From Pedobacter cryoconitis (lineage in GTDB: Bacteria; Bacteroidota; Bacteroidia; Sphingobacteriales; Sphingobacteriaceae): a DNA stretch of 64,000 nt. The position numbers and the translations under genes were made by a program. The stretch spans positions 1,612,001 through 1,676,000 of the forward strand of contig NZ_JACHCG010000001.1 of NCBI RefSeq assembly GCF_014200595.1. Direction: 5' to 3'. Below, piece by piece: positions 28,591 through 36,151 of this stretch. A model generated the notes under the pieces. The model made no database searches and was not told the DNA's origin. It saw nothing but the letters and a program-made list of their open reading frames with translations. The first letter of the stretch is position 1, and each line of letters starts with the position of its first letter.

Positions 28591-29502
28591 ATGAACATTG
28601 TACTTACAGGTTCCATAGGGAACATTGGAAAACCTCTTACCCAGACTTTAATACAACACGGTCATACCGTAATAGTCATCAGTAGTCATGCAGAACGACA
28701 ACCGGCAATTGAAGCACTTGGTGCTCAGGCAGCAATCGGCTCCATGCAGGACGCTTCTTTTCTTGTCAAAACCTTTCAAGGCGCAGATATTGTATATCTC
28801 ATGGAAACACTGGATGCCGCTGGTGGTGACACTTCTGAGAAGGAAATTGATTTTATTGGTATCATTAGTCAGATCGGCCGTAATTATAAAGAGGCTATTG
28901 AACAATCAGGAGTGAAAAAGGTAATCCACCTCAGTAGTATTGGCGCGCACATGGATAAAGGTAACGGCTTTTTAGTATTTCATCATCATGTGGAAAATAT
29001 CTTGAAGCAACTGCCAGCTGAAGTGTCCATTAAAACTTTACGTCCGGTGGGTTTCTATACTAATATGTTCTCCTTCATTTCAACTATCAAAAACAAAGGT
29101 ACTATCATCTCTAATTACGGTGGTGATCAAAAAGAACCATGGGTTTCCCCTTTAGACATTGCTGCGGTGATTGCAGAGGAGGTGGAGTTGCCTTTTGAGG
29201 GAAGAACTATGCGTTATATTGCCAGCGAGGAGATATCGCCTGATGAAATTGCCGGGGTGCTTGGAAAAGCGATCGGAAAGCCTGATTTGCAATGGAAGGT
29301 CATTTCAGATGAACAGCTTTTAAATTCCTGGTTAAGCGTCGGGTTTAATCCTCAGATTGCCCGGGGCTTTATTGAAATGCAAGCCAGTCAGGGCAGTGGT
29401 AAATTGTACGAAGACTATTACCGCAACCGGCCTGTTTTGGGCAAAGTTAAACTTACAGAATTTGCGGAGAACTTTGCTGCTATTTATCAGCAGGAAGACT
29501 AA
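28591..29502 (+). CDS. NmrA-like NAD(P)-binding protein
   Basis: Atypical short-chain dehydrogenase of 303 aa. It begins with the Rossmann motif VLTGSIGNIGKPLT (the TGxxGxxG form) and has SSIGAHMDKGNG where a catalytic Ser/Tyr would lie, but lacks a clear YxxxK. This matches NmrA/QOR2-type NAD(P)-binding sensors or reductases. The start was set at ATG 28591, dropping a 14-codon TTG extension. It is separated from the LodB gene by 124 bases, so is probably its own unit. Confidence 0.8.
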   Translation: MNIVLTGSIGNIGKPLTQTLIQHGHTVIVISSHAERQPAIEALGAQAAIGSMQDASFLVKTFQGADIVYLMETLDAAGGDTSEKEIDFIGIISQIGRNYKEAIEQSGVKKVIHLSSIGAHMDKGNGFLVFHHHVENILKQLPAEVSIKTLRPVGFYTNMFSFISTIKNKGTIISNYGGDQKEPWVSPLDIAAVIAEEVELPFEGRTMRYIASEEISPDEIAGVLGKAIGKPDLQWKVISDEQLLNSWLSVGFNPQIARGFIEMQASQGSGKLYEDYYRNRPVLGKVKLTEFAENFAAIYQQED

Positions 29503-29523
29503 GTTTTTTTAGCCGGTCTAAAT

Positions 29524-29571
29524 AAGCTTATCAAAGGGAAATATAACACTATAGTTCCCTTTGATAAGCTT
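29524..29571. terminator. Bidirectional hairpin terminator
   Basis: Perfect 17-bp arms (29524-29540 and 29555-29571) around a 14-nt loop, flanked by an outer TTTAGCC/GGCTAAA pairing and T-rich stretches. It lies between the convergent NmrA-like and dipeptidase genes. Confidence 0.8.
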
Positions 29572-29683
29572 GTTTTGGCTAAACTAAACGGAGATTTAGA
29601 TAAATTCAGCTGGTTAAATCAGCCAGTTTAACTTATATTGCCGAAGGAGTTCAGGCCTTCTTTTAATTAAATGCAGGACTATC

Positions 29684-30358
29684 TTAAAGACTTTTGAAGG
29701 GAATATCCATCAGCGCATAATTCTGCCACCCTATAAAATCGTAGTGCCACCATTCGTTTTTGATAACCCTGAAACCATGTGCCTGCATCGTTCGGATCAG
29801 AAAATCCCGGTTGCGGAGCACAGCAGGTGGTAATTTTCGGTAAGCTGCGGCAGCCTCCGGGGCAAAACTGTCATACGGAGTAGGCATCGGGACTTCTTTC
29901 TTTGTTTTGAAATCAATCAGGGTGAGATCTACTGCACAACCACGGTTGTGTTTGGAACCCTTTGCCGGATTGGCTACAAAACTTTTATCAGAAGCCTTTT
30001 TATAAAAAGAAACCGTGATTGCGTAAGGACGGTAAGCATCATAAATTTTTAATCCATACCCTTTTTTGCGAAGTTCTGCCTGAACTTTTTTTAGCTGTTC
30101 TGCAACTGGTTTTCTGGCAAAAGCCCGTGCCTGGGGATACATAACCTGTTTCATGAAATTGTTTGCTGTTGCGTACCGAATGTCCAGGACCAAATCGGGA
30201 ATCATTTTCCTGAGTTCTATCAACTCCTGGTTTGGATCCCGTGCACAGGTGTTTTTATAGACTTTCAGGGAATTAATCACCTTTAGACCATTCTTTTGCT
30301 GTGCAGACAGGTTATGTGTAAGCAAAGAAAAAAGAAGTAGTGTAGTTATTCTCATCAT
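29684..30358 (-). CDS. D-alanyl-D-alanine dipeptidase (VanX/DdpX family)
   Basis: Zinc DD-dipeptidase of 224 aa with a signal peptide to LSAQQ, so exported. The M15D motifs are complete: SKHNRGCAVD gives the SxHxxGxxxD zinc site, and EWWHYD gives the catalytic Glu and third ligand. The upstream DIRYATANNF and DAYRP motifs agree. With no vanH/vanA neighbours it is more likely to serve peptidoglycan dipeptide recycling than glycopeptide resistance. Two adjacent ATGs (30358, 30355) are possible starts. Confidence 0.9.
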   Translation of the reverse strand: MMRITTLLLFSLLTHNLSAQQKNGLKVINSLKVYKNTCARDPNQELIELRKMIPDLVLDIRYATANNFMKQVMYPQARAFARKPVAEQLKKVQAELRKKGYGLKIYDAYRPYAITVSFYKKASDKSFVANPAKGSKHNRGCAVDLTLIDFKTKKEVPMPTPYDSFAPEAAAAYRKLPPAVLRNRDFLIRTMQAHGFRVIKNEWWHYDFIGWQNYALMDIPFKSL

Positions 30359-30460
30359 GCGTTAAAAGTAAAAATATTATATTTAAGAACGCTTAATCAA
30401 GTAAACAACAGTTTAAATTGGATATGATTACAAAAAAGGTATTAATTAAAAAATAATTCT

Positions 30461-31060
30461 ATGAAATATTTCTTGTTACTCTGGATAGGAATCACTTTTA
30501 TGTCGTGTGAATCACAGACAAAAACTAATCTTTTAGCATTGAAATTTGATGAAAATGTATTAAAAATTGTCCATCGAGATAAGCAATTGAAAAAGGATCA
30601 GGATCCTGATCTTGGATTGAGAAATTACACTACAAATAAACCAGATAATTATGCACTAGGTGGAGTTAAACTTAGCACCTATTCTTTTCCTGATGGAAAC
30701 CTTGCAGATTATAATAATCTGTCCTTGTTTGTTGCCGGTAAGGATAAACCAAATTATTTAGGATTTAAATATACTTCTGTTAATCAGGAAGAAACGAAGT
30801 CAATTGTAGACTATTTAAAAAAGACATATCCAAATTACCAGCAGAGAGACTCAAAAGGAAATGGAGAATCTTTTTTTTGGGATGTACCCACGCTTAATGC
30901 ATGGATTTTTATGTATCAGGGAATCTCGGGTGATCAGAAAAATAAGAAGTTTTTTACTACCAATTTTATCTTTGTAAAAAGAGGGACAAGGATGGAGAAT
31001 AGTACTGATCCTAAGGTTATAACTATTAAGGATTATTATAATATGATGTATCCGGATTAA
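30461..31060 (+). CDS. Hypothetical lipoprotein
   Basis: A 199-aa protein with a lipobox (FMSCESQ, Cys about residue 15). The mature part has a charged helix followed by beta-rich segments (YALGGVKLSTYSFPDG, GESFFWDVPTLNAWIFMYQ). I do not recognise the family. It stands alone between a minus-strand dipeptidase and the mosaic region at 31.2-31.9 kb, and is followed by a hairpin with a T-run. Confidence 0.65.
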   Translation: MKYFLLLWIGITFMSCESQTKTNLLALKFDENVLKIVHRDKQLKKDQDPDLGLRNYTTNKPDNYALGGVKLSTYSFPDGNLADYNNLSLFVAGKDKPNYLGFKYTSVNQEETKSIVDYLKKTYPNYQQRDSKGNGESFFWDVPTLNAWIFMYQGISGDQKNKKFFTTNFIFVKRGTRMENSTDPKVITIKDYYNMMYPD

Positions 31061-31079
31061 TAATGATATCAATGAGTTT

Positions 31080-31115
31080 AAAAAAAAAACGCTCTGGCCC
31101 GGAGTGTCTTTTTTT
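31080..31115. terminator. Rho-independent terminator
   Basis: A-run, imperfect stem CGCTCTGG/CCGGAGTG (two G-U pairs), then a run of eight or more T. It follows the lipoprotein gene at 30461 by about 20 bases. Confidence 0.7.
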
Positions 31116-31164
31116 TATTGCCTTGCTACAGTTTTGTTGGCAGGCCACAAACCGATAAAGGTTC

Positions 31165-31335
31165 TTACATAGCAAACATTAATTTATAAACTGGTGTTGA
31201 TACAAACCATGTTTTGAGTATACCATCACCTTTTTTGCTATCACCGGAATAATAATAAAGCGGCCATCCTTTATAAGTAGTTTGTTTAGTATTATCGGTG
31301 CGGATTATTACCCCAAAAGGTATTCCAGAATGAAT
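31165..31335 (-). pseudogene. C-terminal fragment of a secreted-repeat (PF03640-like) protein
   Basis: On the minus strand, in a frame different from the RIP-like ORF that it overlaps, translation gives SGIPFGVIIRTDNTKQ, TTYKGWPLYYYSGDSKKG and TWFVSTPVY, ending at a stop at 31165-31167. The YKGWPLYYYSGD.K.GD and WFV..P pattern is that of the secreted repeat of unknown function family (COG4315-like lipoproteins). No start or N-terminal part is present. It reads as the tail of a gene joined to the truncated RIP-like gene. Confidence 0.6.
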
Positions 31336-31846
31336 TGTAATTCAGTGGGGTCGGGCTTCTTGTCCGACCCGCAGCCTCTCTCAGCTGGTTATAGTTACTT
31401 CCGAAGTTCAGTGTCCTGATTGTTCCGGCCTGATACTGTAAATCTATCAATTGTCGTGATAAGTCATATTCCCGATCCTCGAACTCGAAAGTTTGTCCGT
31501 GAGTATTGGTAAATCCACGGACGTAAAGATCCTGTGGCGATATCCAAAGCAACATTTGTGTTGCACCACTGATAAATCTTACCCGGATTATTCCCGGATT
31601 GCTTGTGCCTTGTGTTGCCAGGACGTTTTGCCGGAAAATGTGAACAGTCGCGGCCCGTATCTCACTGATCAACTGTGCATATCGGGATTGCATACTCGAC
31701 CCACTGTGGTCACCAGGTGAATTCATAATAAAATCTATGTAGACAATACGATTCGAAGGAACATCTGCATGAGCGCTTAACGCTCCAAATAATAAAGTTG
31801 CAAAAAGACAACAGGTTTCGATCACAGAACCCGATGCCCGAGCCAA
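31292..31846 (-). pseudogene. Truncated ribosome-inactivating-protein-like gene
   Basis: The 184-codon frame (TTG start) encodes a signal-like segment (LFATLLFGALSAHA) and then a region resembling ricin/Shiga A chains: VYIDFIMNSP, YAQLISEIR, DLYVRGFTNTHGQTFEFED and FGSNYNQLREAAGR. Y108 and Y152 sit where ricin has Tyr80 and Tyr123. The frame ends before the Glu/Arg active-site helix (ricin Glu177/Arg180), so it should not be an active N-glycosidase. The first ten codons come from an SDR fragment, and the last ones run into the secreted-repeat fragment. No eukaryote-like introns or lectin domain are seen. Confidence 0.6.
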
Positions 31847-31911
31847 TCTGTCGGCAATAGCTTTTCAATTCCTTTAGTTCTGCCCGTTACCAGGGCCATT
31901 TCATCTTTAAA
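31815..31911 (-). pseudogene. N-terminal fragment of an SDR gene
   Basis: Minus-strand translation from 31911 gives FKDEMALVTGRTKGIE, then after a single missing base KAIADRLARASGSVI. Together this is the beta1-alphaA-beta2 start of a classical SDR (TGxxKGIG). The frame after the lesion continues directly into the RIP-like signal peptide. The rest of the SDR is missing here. Confidence 0.6.
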
Positions 31912-32231
31912 TTTTGTGTTTTGGGTTCATGTGTTATAATTGTGTTTTGTCTGCCCATTGGTCGGGGAGATCTGGCGAACCTTACAAAAGTTTTTATTTT
32001 TTTAAAGAGAATTTAAGACAGCTATATTAATAGGAAATCTTGGTATAATAATCCCTTTATTGGATTGCTTTCTGAATATTTGACAGTCAGAAACTGAAAA
32101 ATATTCAGTGATTTTGTAATTTTTTCAGCTTGTACAGGCAAAAATGCATTTGGCATTTCAGTTGCGATAATTTTATCGAACACAAGTTCATAACGTTTAA
32201 TTAATTAAAGTTTTAATCATTAAATCAAATT

Positions 32232-32239
32232 AAGGAGGA
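32232..32239 (+). promoter_or_regulatory. Consensus Shine-Dalgarno site of hsp20
   Basis: TAAGGAGG lies 7 bases ahead of the ATG at 32247. Such a full SD is unusual among the genes of this window, and suggests strong translation of the heat-shock protein. Confidence 0.7.
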
Positions 32240-32246
32240 AAAACCC

Positions 32247-32687
32247 ATGACATTGGTTAAATTTAATCCAGAAAACAAGAGAAACTCATTAATGCCAGGC
32301 TTTAGTGATGTATTTGATTCCGTATTCAATGATACTTTTTTTACTGACCGTATGATTAGCCGCGTACCCGCAGCTAATATCAGTGAAACAAAAGATAACT
32401 ATCATGTTGAAATAGCGGCCCCTGGCCTTAAAAAGGAAGATTTCAAATTGAATCTTGAAAGGAATGTATTGAACATTTCTGTGGAGAAACGTAAAGAAGA
32501 AAAACAGGAAGAAAGAAATTTTTCTAAGCGTGAATATAGCTATAGCTCTTTTGTCCGCTCATTTACCTTACCTGAAAGCGCTAATGAAAATGGCATTCAG
32601 GCAACTTATAACGACGGCATTTTAACCATTGATATTCCAAAAAGAGAAGAAGCAAAGACAATAAGCCGTCAAATAGAAATTAAATAA
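32247..32687 (+). CDS. Hsp20/alpha-crystallin family chaperone
   Basis: Small heat-shock protein of 146 aa that would hold unfolded proteins in the cytoplasm. The alpha-crystallin domain spans about 40-135: ISETKDNYHVEIAAPGLKKEDF at its start, the EYSYSSFVRSFTLPE segment in the middle, and the YNDGILTIDIPK signature near the end. The C-terminal ISRQIEIK carries the I-x-I-type tail used for oligomer contacts. It is monocistronic with a consensus SD and a strong terminator. Confidence 0.95.
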   Translation: MTLVKFNPENKRNSLMPGFSDVFDSVFNDTFFTDRMISRVPAANISETKDNYHVEIAAPGLKKEDFKLNLERNVLNISVEKRKEEKQEERNFSKREYSYSSFVRSFTLPESANENGIQATYNDGILTIDIPKREEAKTISRQIEIK

Positions 32688-32710
32688 TTTTCCCGAAAAT
32701 CTATTTTTAA

Positions 32711-32737
32711 GAGCTACCGTGAGGTAGCTCTTTTTTT
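32711..32737 (+). terminator. Rho-independent terminator of hsp20
   Basis: Perfect 8-bp stem GAGCTACC/GGTAGCTC with a GTGA tetraloop and seven T, 24 bases after the hsp20 stop. Confidence 0.93.
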
Positions 32738-32777
32738 ATAAAAACGTATTGGCTATACACCCCATTAATGCAGAATA

Positions 32778-33764
32778 TTATTGTACTGCTATAGCCTGAA
32801 TGATTTTTTTTACTATTTCTTCCGGATTATTATTCCAGACAATATGTAATTTGTCTCTTAACAGATTTATATGATCTAAGATCTCCTGACGTTCATTGTA
32901 GGTTCCTGCTAACATTGGAAATACAAATGTGGATCCACTGTCAGTTTCTTTATTTAATGCAGATTCAATTTCCTGCATCGCCCAGGGTTTTTTTATAAAG
33001 GTAGTAGTCAACACTGCAAAAATAAACCTCGAATTCTTCAACCCGTGATTTATTTTTCTGGTAATGCGGTCGCCCAATCTAATTTGTTCTATATCATACC
33101 AGTATTTTAAACCGTAGATTTTCATTTGTTCTACAATAGGATTTACGAGAGTTTCCTTATCCTCGCTGGCATGAGAAATAAAGATATCAAAACTGAAATT
33201 TACAGGTCTGGTGCTGGCCAGTAATGTTTCATTTTCACTGATTATTCTTTCTCTGACTATTTCCTTCTGATCAACATTAAATGAACGCAATTCTTCCTTC
33301 CGTTCCTTTGTTTTTACCTTTGGATCGAAAGAAAAATCTGTGATAGAAACAATCTTCAGATATTTAAAATCAGGGTGGGCCGGGTTGATTAAAAAGTTAA
33401 ACTCATAATCGATTATTGCACTGGGTACTTTTAAAGCCAGGGATGCCTTGTCTGAAATCCATTGATCTCCTAAAATTTGAAGTGCTTTTGGAGGCGGATA
33501 GCTTCTCCATCCGTCTGGAAGGTGATTTTCGGAAAGTATATCTGTTTTGACATGATCTGGTATTTCGATTGTAGTCAGTACAAAGTCTCTGTTTGGAATG
33601 TAATCAACTTTATGAACCAATTGTTCTAACGTTGCTAATGCTATGGTATCGGCAGTGTATATTACGGAATTGCCTGGGTTATTCCAACGGCCTCCATAAA
33701 GGCTTGCGCCGAGACCGGAGAGGTCAGCCGCATTTTTCCTATTTGTTATACGATATAAGAACAT
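32778..33764 (-). CDS. RES-TIR domain fusion protein
   Basis: A 328-aa protein joining two NAD-linked domains. Residues 1-150 are a RES domain: YRI at 4-6, YGGRWNNPG with R26, Y36, TLEQLVH with E47, S115, and the closing NFLINPAHPDF. RES toxins such as MbcT degrade NAD+. Residues 192-328 are a TIR domain: FDIFISHASEDKE at 192-204, then SRFIFAVLTTTFIKKPWAMQ split before E265, the position of the NADase Glu. A charged linker of about 40 residues joins them. No Xre antitoxin gene lies next to it. It is monocistronic. A host-defence or toxin role is inference. Confidence 0.85.
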   Translation of the reverse strand: MFLYRITNRKNAADLSGLGASLYGGRWNNPGNSVIYTADTIALATLEQLVHKVDYIPNRDFVLTTIEIPDHVKTDILSENHLPDGWRSYPPPKALQILGDQWISDKASLALKVPSAIIDYEFNFLINPAHPDFKYLKIVSITDFSFDPKVKTKERKEELRSFNVDQKEIVRERIISENETLLASTRPVNFSFDIFISHASEDKETLVNPIVEQMKIYGLKYWYDIEQIRLGDRITRKINHGLKNSRFIFAVLTTTFIKKPWAMQEIESALNKETDSGSTFVFPMLAGTYNERQEILDHINLLRDKLHIVWNNNPEEIVKKIIQAIAVQ

Positions 33765-33890
33765 GCACTAAATTAATTCTTTCTACTCGTATACTATAGA
33801 TATTTTTTGTTTAAAAAATATGGTTTTAAGGGCTTTATCGGTTTATTTATCTACTAAATCCTTTACCCGTTGGTGAACTTCAACTACTAA

Positions 33891-34052
33891 TCACTTAATG
33901 GCTTTTTCGCAGGCGAAAACAGATGCCCAGGCAACCCAATTGGCGATAATGGACCAGCAAATTCATCACTGGATGTTGAAGTTCATTGGGCAGAAGATTT
34001 ATACAAAGCAGATGTCTTGAGATACAAACTGACAAAGAAACATGAATTGTGA
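33891..34052 (+). other. Possible C-terminal gene remnant
   Basis: A 53-codon open stretch without a start reads FFAGENRCPGNPIGDNG, then LDVEVHWAEDLYKADVLRYK and LTKKHEL, and stops. Its amino-acid composition is protein-like, unlike the flanking noncoding bases. I do not recognise the family. A second overlapping frame has an ATG at 33898 but a less protein-like content. It may be the tail of a lost gene. Confidence 0.3.
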
Positions 34053-34054
34053 GT

Positions 34055-34408
34055 TTACTTAATTATATTTTTCCCTTTTTCAATTTTCTTATCTCCCCAT
34101 TCCTTTAAGTAGGTTATAAATGGAATAAGTTCCAATCCAGTTTCCGACAAAGAATATTCCACCATAGGCGGTACCTGGTGATAGACTTTTCGGATAATTA
34201 AATCATCTTTTTCCAATTCCCTTAGGGTTTGTGTTAGCATTTTGGTTGTCACATCTGCTAAAATTCTTCCTAACTCTCCAAAGCGTATAATTTTATGTTC
34301 ATTTAAAGACCATAAAATCCTGCCTTTATATTTGCCGCCAATTCTTCTAAACGCATAATCAACTGAACAAGTTGGTGAATCAGAACATTTCCTTGTCATC
34401 TTTGCCAT
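34055..34408 (-). CDS. HxlR family transcriptional regulator
   Basis: Winged-helix regulator of 117 aa. It has the N-terminal Cys region (CSDSPTCSVDYAF), the GGKYKGRILWSL helix, the recognition segment TTKMLTQTLRELEKDDLI, and the wing RKVYHQVPPMVEYSLSETG. HxlR/MarR-type repressors often sense electrophiles through Cys. It is divergent from the tandem SDR genes and probably controls them through the inverted repeats at 34444-34519. Confidence 0.93.
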   Translation of the reverse strand: MAKMTRKCSDSPTCSVDYAFRRIGGKYKGRILWSLNEHKIIRFGELGRILADVTTKMLTQTLRELEKDDLIIRKVYHQVPPMVEYSLSETGLELIPFITYLKEWGDKKIEKGKNIIK

Positions 34409-34443
34409 ATTTGTAATATTAATATACTGATAATCAACATACT

Positions 34444-34474
34444 TACTTTTTGGTAGCTAGGCTACAAAAAAGTA
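34444..34474. promoter_or_regulatory. Inverted repeat, putative HxlR operator
   Basis: Arms TACTTTTTGGTAGC and GCTACAAAAAAGTA (one mismatch) around TAG, in the divergent HxlR/SDR promoter. A second pair, AGTAGGT (34471-34477) and ACCTACT (34513-34519), overlaps the SDR promoter side. Confidence 0.5.
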
Positions 34475-34532
34475 GGTACTTTCTGCAAAGATATATACAA
34501 TATACTTTTGTAACCTACTAAAGTTTAATCAA

Positions 34533-35285
34533 ATGACATTGAAATTAAAAGACAAAGTTGCTATAGTAACCGGGGCATCAAAAGGAATTGGCGCTGGTAT
34601 CGCCAAAGCATATGCCTTAGCAGGAGCGAAGGTGATTGTAAATTATGCTAAAGACAAAATAAGAGCTATGAAAGTTGTAGACGAAATTGTGGCGCTTGGT
34701 GGTAAAGCAATTACTGTTCAGGCTGATGTATCAAAAACGACAGATGTTGAAAGACTATTTAATGAAGCCATACTAGCGTTTGAGAAAGTAGATATCCTGG
34801 TCAATAATGCTGGTATTTATGATATTGTTATGCTGGAAGCTATTACAGCAGAACTTTTACAGGCTAATATCAATACCAATTTAATAGGCGCTATCCTTTG
34901 TGCACAAAAAGCTGCTGAGGTTATGGGAAAAGGCGGAGGTAATATTATTAACATTAGCTCTACTGTAAGTACAAACCCTATGCCTGGTACACTAATTTAT
35001 GCGGCAACAAAGGCAGCCATAGATAATGTAACCAAAGTACTTGCGAAAGAGCTGGGGCCAAAAAAGATAAGAGTCAATACAATATCGCCTGGTATAACCG
35101 AAACAGAAGGAGCCCATGAACAGGGGTTTATTGGAGGAGAGTGGGAAGCGCAACTTCTTGCACAAATTCCGCTAGGCAGGATAGCACAGCCTGTTGACAT
35201 TGCCAAAGTTGCTGTTTTCTTAGCATCAGATGACGCTGGATGGGTGACTGGAGAAAGAATTCAGGTTTCTGGAGGTCAATTATAA
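34533..35285 (+). CDS. SDR family oxidoreductase (FabG-like), tandem copy 1
   Basis: A 250-aa classical SDR. The cofactor motif TGASKGIGAGIAK is at residues 14-26, VNNAG is present, the catalytic Ser is in NISSTVST, and YAATK is the active-site Tyr/Lys. It ends ASDDAGWVTGERIQVSGG. It resembles FabG/3-oxoacyl-ACP reductases and glucose dehydrogenases, but a fatty-acid role is unlikely outside a fab cluster. It is followed after 14 bases by a closely similar SDR, and faces the HxlR gene. Confidence 0.88.
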   Translation: MTLKLKDKVAIVTGASKGIGAGIAKAYALAGAKVIVNYAKDKIRAMKVVDEIVALGGKAITVQADVSKTTDVERLFNEAILAFEKVDILVNNAGIYDIVMLEAITAELLQANINTNLIGAILCAQKAAEVMGKGGGNIINISSTVSTNPMPGTLIYAATKAAIDNVTKVLAKELGPKKIRVNTISPGITETEGAHEQGFIGGEWEAQLLAQIPLGRIAQPVDIAKVAVFLASDDAGWVTGERIQVSGGQL

Positions 35286-35299
35286 ATCAATTAAAATAT

Positions 35300-36046
35300 A
35301 TGAAACTAAAAAATAAAGTGGCGGTCATTACCGGATCGTCCAAAGGAATCGGCGCCGGGATTGCTAAAGAATATGCAAGAGAAGGTGCCAAAGTAGTGGT
35401 AAATTATTCATCCAGCAAAGAATCAGCAGATAAAGTTGTCGAAGAGATTACCCAAAATGGAGGAACAGCTATCGCGGTGCAGGCAGATATTTCAAAGATT
35501 GCCGATATAAAAAGACTCTTTGAGGAGACTAAAAAAGCTTATGGCAGGTTAGATATTTTAGTCAATAATGCAAGCGTATGGAGGTATGAAAAGTTAGAGG
35601 ATATTAGTGAAGAAACCTTTCATTTACAGATTAGTACAGGTCTGATGGCACATATGTTTTGTGCACAACAAGCCGCAGCTATGTTTGGTGAAAGCGGAGG
35701 AAGCATTATTAACTTAAGTTCCACTATAAGTTTGAATCCAATACCAGGCACATTGATTTATTGCGCTGTCAAAGCTGCTGTTGATAGTTTGGCGAAAACA
35801 CTGGCTAAAGAACTTGGGGCAAGAAATATAAGAGTCAATACCATAGCTCCCGGTATGACAGAATCAGAAGGTTCCACAGCAGATGGGAGACCTGGTAGTG
35901 AGATGGAAAAACAATTTCTTGCTTTGACCCCATTAGGACGGATTGGACTGCCCATAGATATTGCCAAAGTAGCAGTTTTTCTGGCCTCAGACGATGCTGG
36001 CTGGGTTACTGGTGAAAGAATTACCGTTGCAGGTGGTTTATTATAA
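35300..36046 (+). CDS. SDR family oxidoreductase (FabG-like), tandem copy 2
   Basis: A 248-aa paralogue of the preceding gene, probably a local duplication. It shares TGSSKGIGAGIAKEYA, the NLSSTISLNPIPGTLIY region and the ending ASDDAGWVTGERITVAGG. Differences: VNNAS replaces the usual NNAG, and the active site reads YCAVK. The start is ATG 35300; the longer frame from 35240 overlaps copy 1. One operon with copy 1; ends before a strong terminator. Confidence 0.88.
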   Translation: MKLKNKVAVITGSSKGIGAGIAKEYAREGAKVVVNYSSSKESADKVVEEITQNGGTAIAVQADISKIADIKRLFEETKKAYGRLDILVNNASVWRYEKLEDISEETFHLQISTGLMAHMFCAQQAAAMFGESGGSIINLSSTISLNPIPGTLIYCAVKAAVDSLAKTLAKELGARNIRVNTIAPGMTESEGSTADGRPGSEMEKQFLALTPLGRIGLPIDIAKVAVFLASDDAGWVTGERITVAGGLL

Positions 36047-36101
36047 CTGTTTAGCAACATCTAAAAAAGGTATTTGCCGGAGATCTTAGCAGGCTAAGTA
36101 T

Positions 36102-36136
36102 ATAACCCCTCTTTAAAATACTTAGAGAGGGGTTAT
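36102..36136. terminator. Rho-independent terminator
   Basis: 11-bp arms ATAACCCCTCT and AGAGGGGTTAT with a 13-nt loop, then TGTTTTTT. It closes the SDR pair and may serve the convergent gene at 36152 as well. Confidence 0.85.
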
Positions 36137-36151
36137 TGTTTTTTATTAATT

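Noticed and set aside
29684..30358. VanX glycopeptide-resistance gene
   Set aside because: No vanH, vanA or vanRS nearby; a recycling dipeptidase is more likely.
31493..31720. 75-aa ORF on the plus strand
   Set aside because: Antisense shadow of the RIP-like reading frame.
33765..34054. Xre antitoxin for the RES-TIR protein
   Set aside because: No HTH-encoding frame is found on either strand next to the gene.
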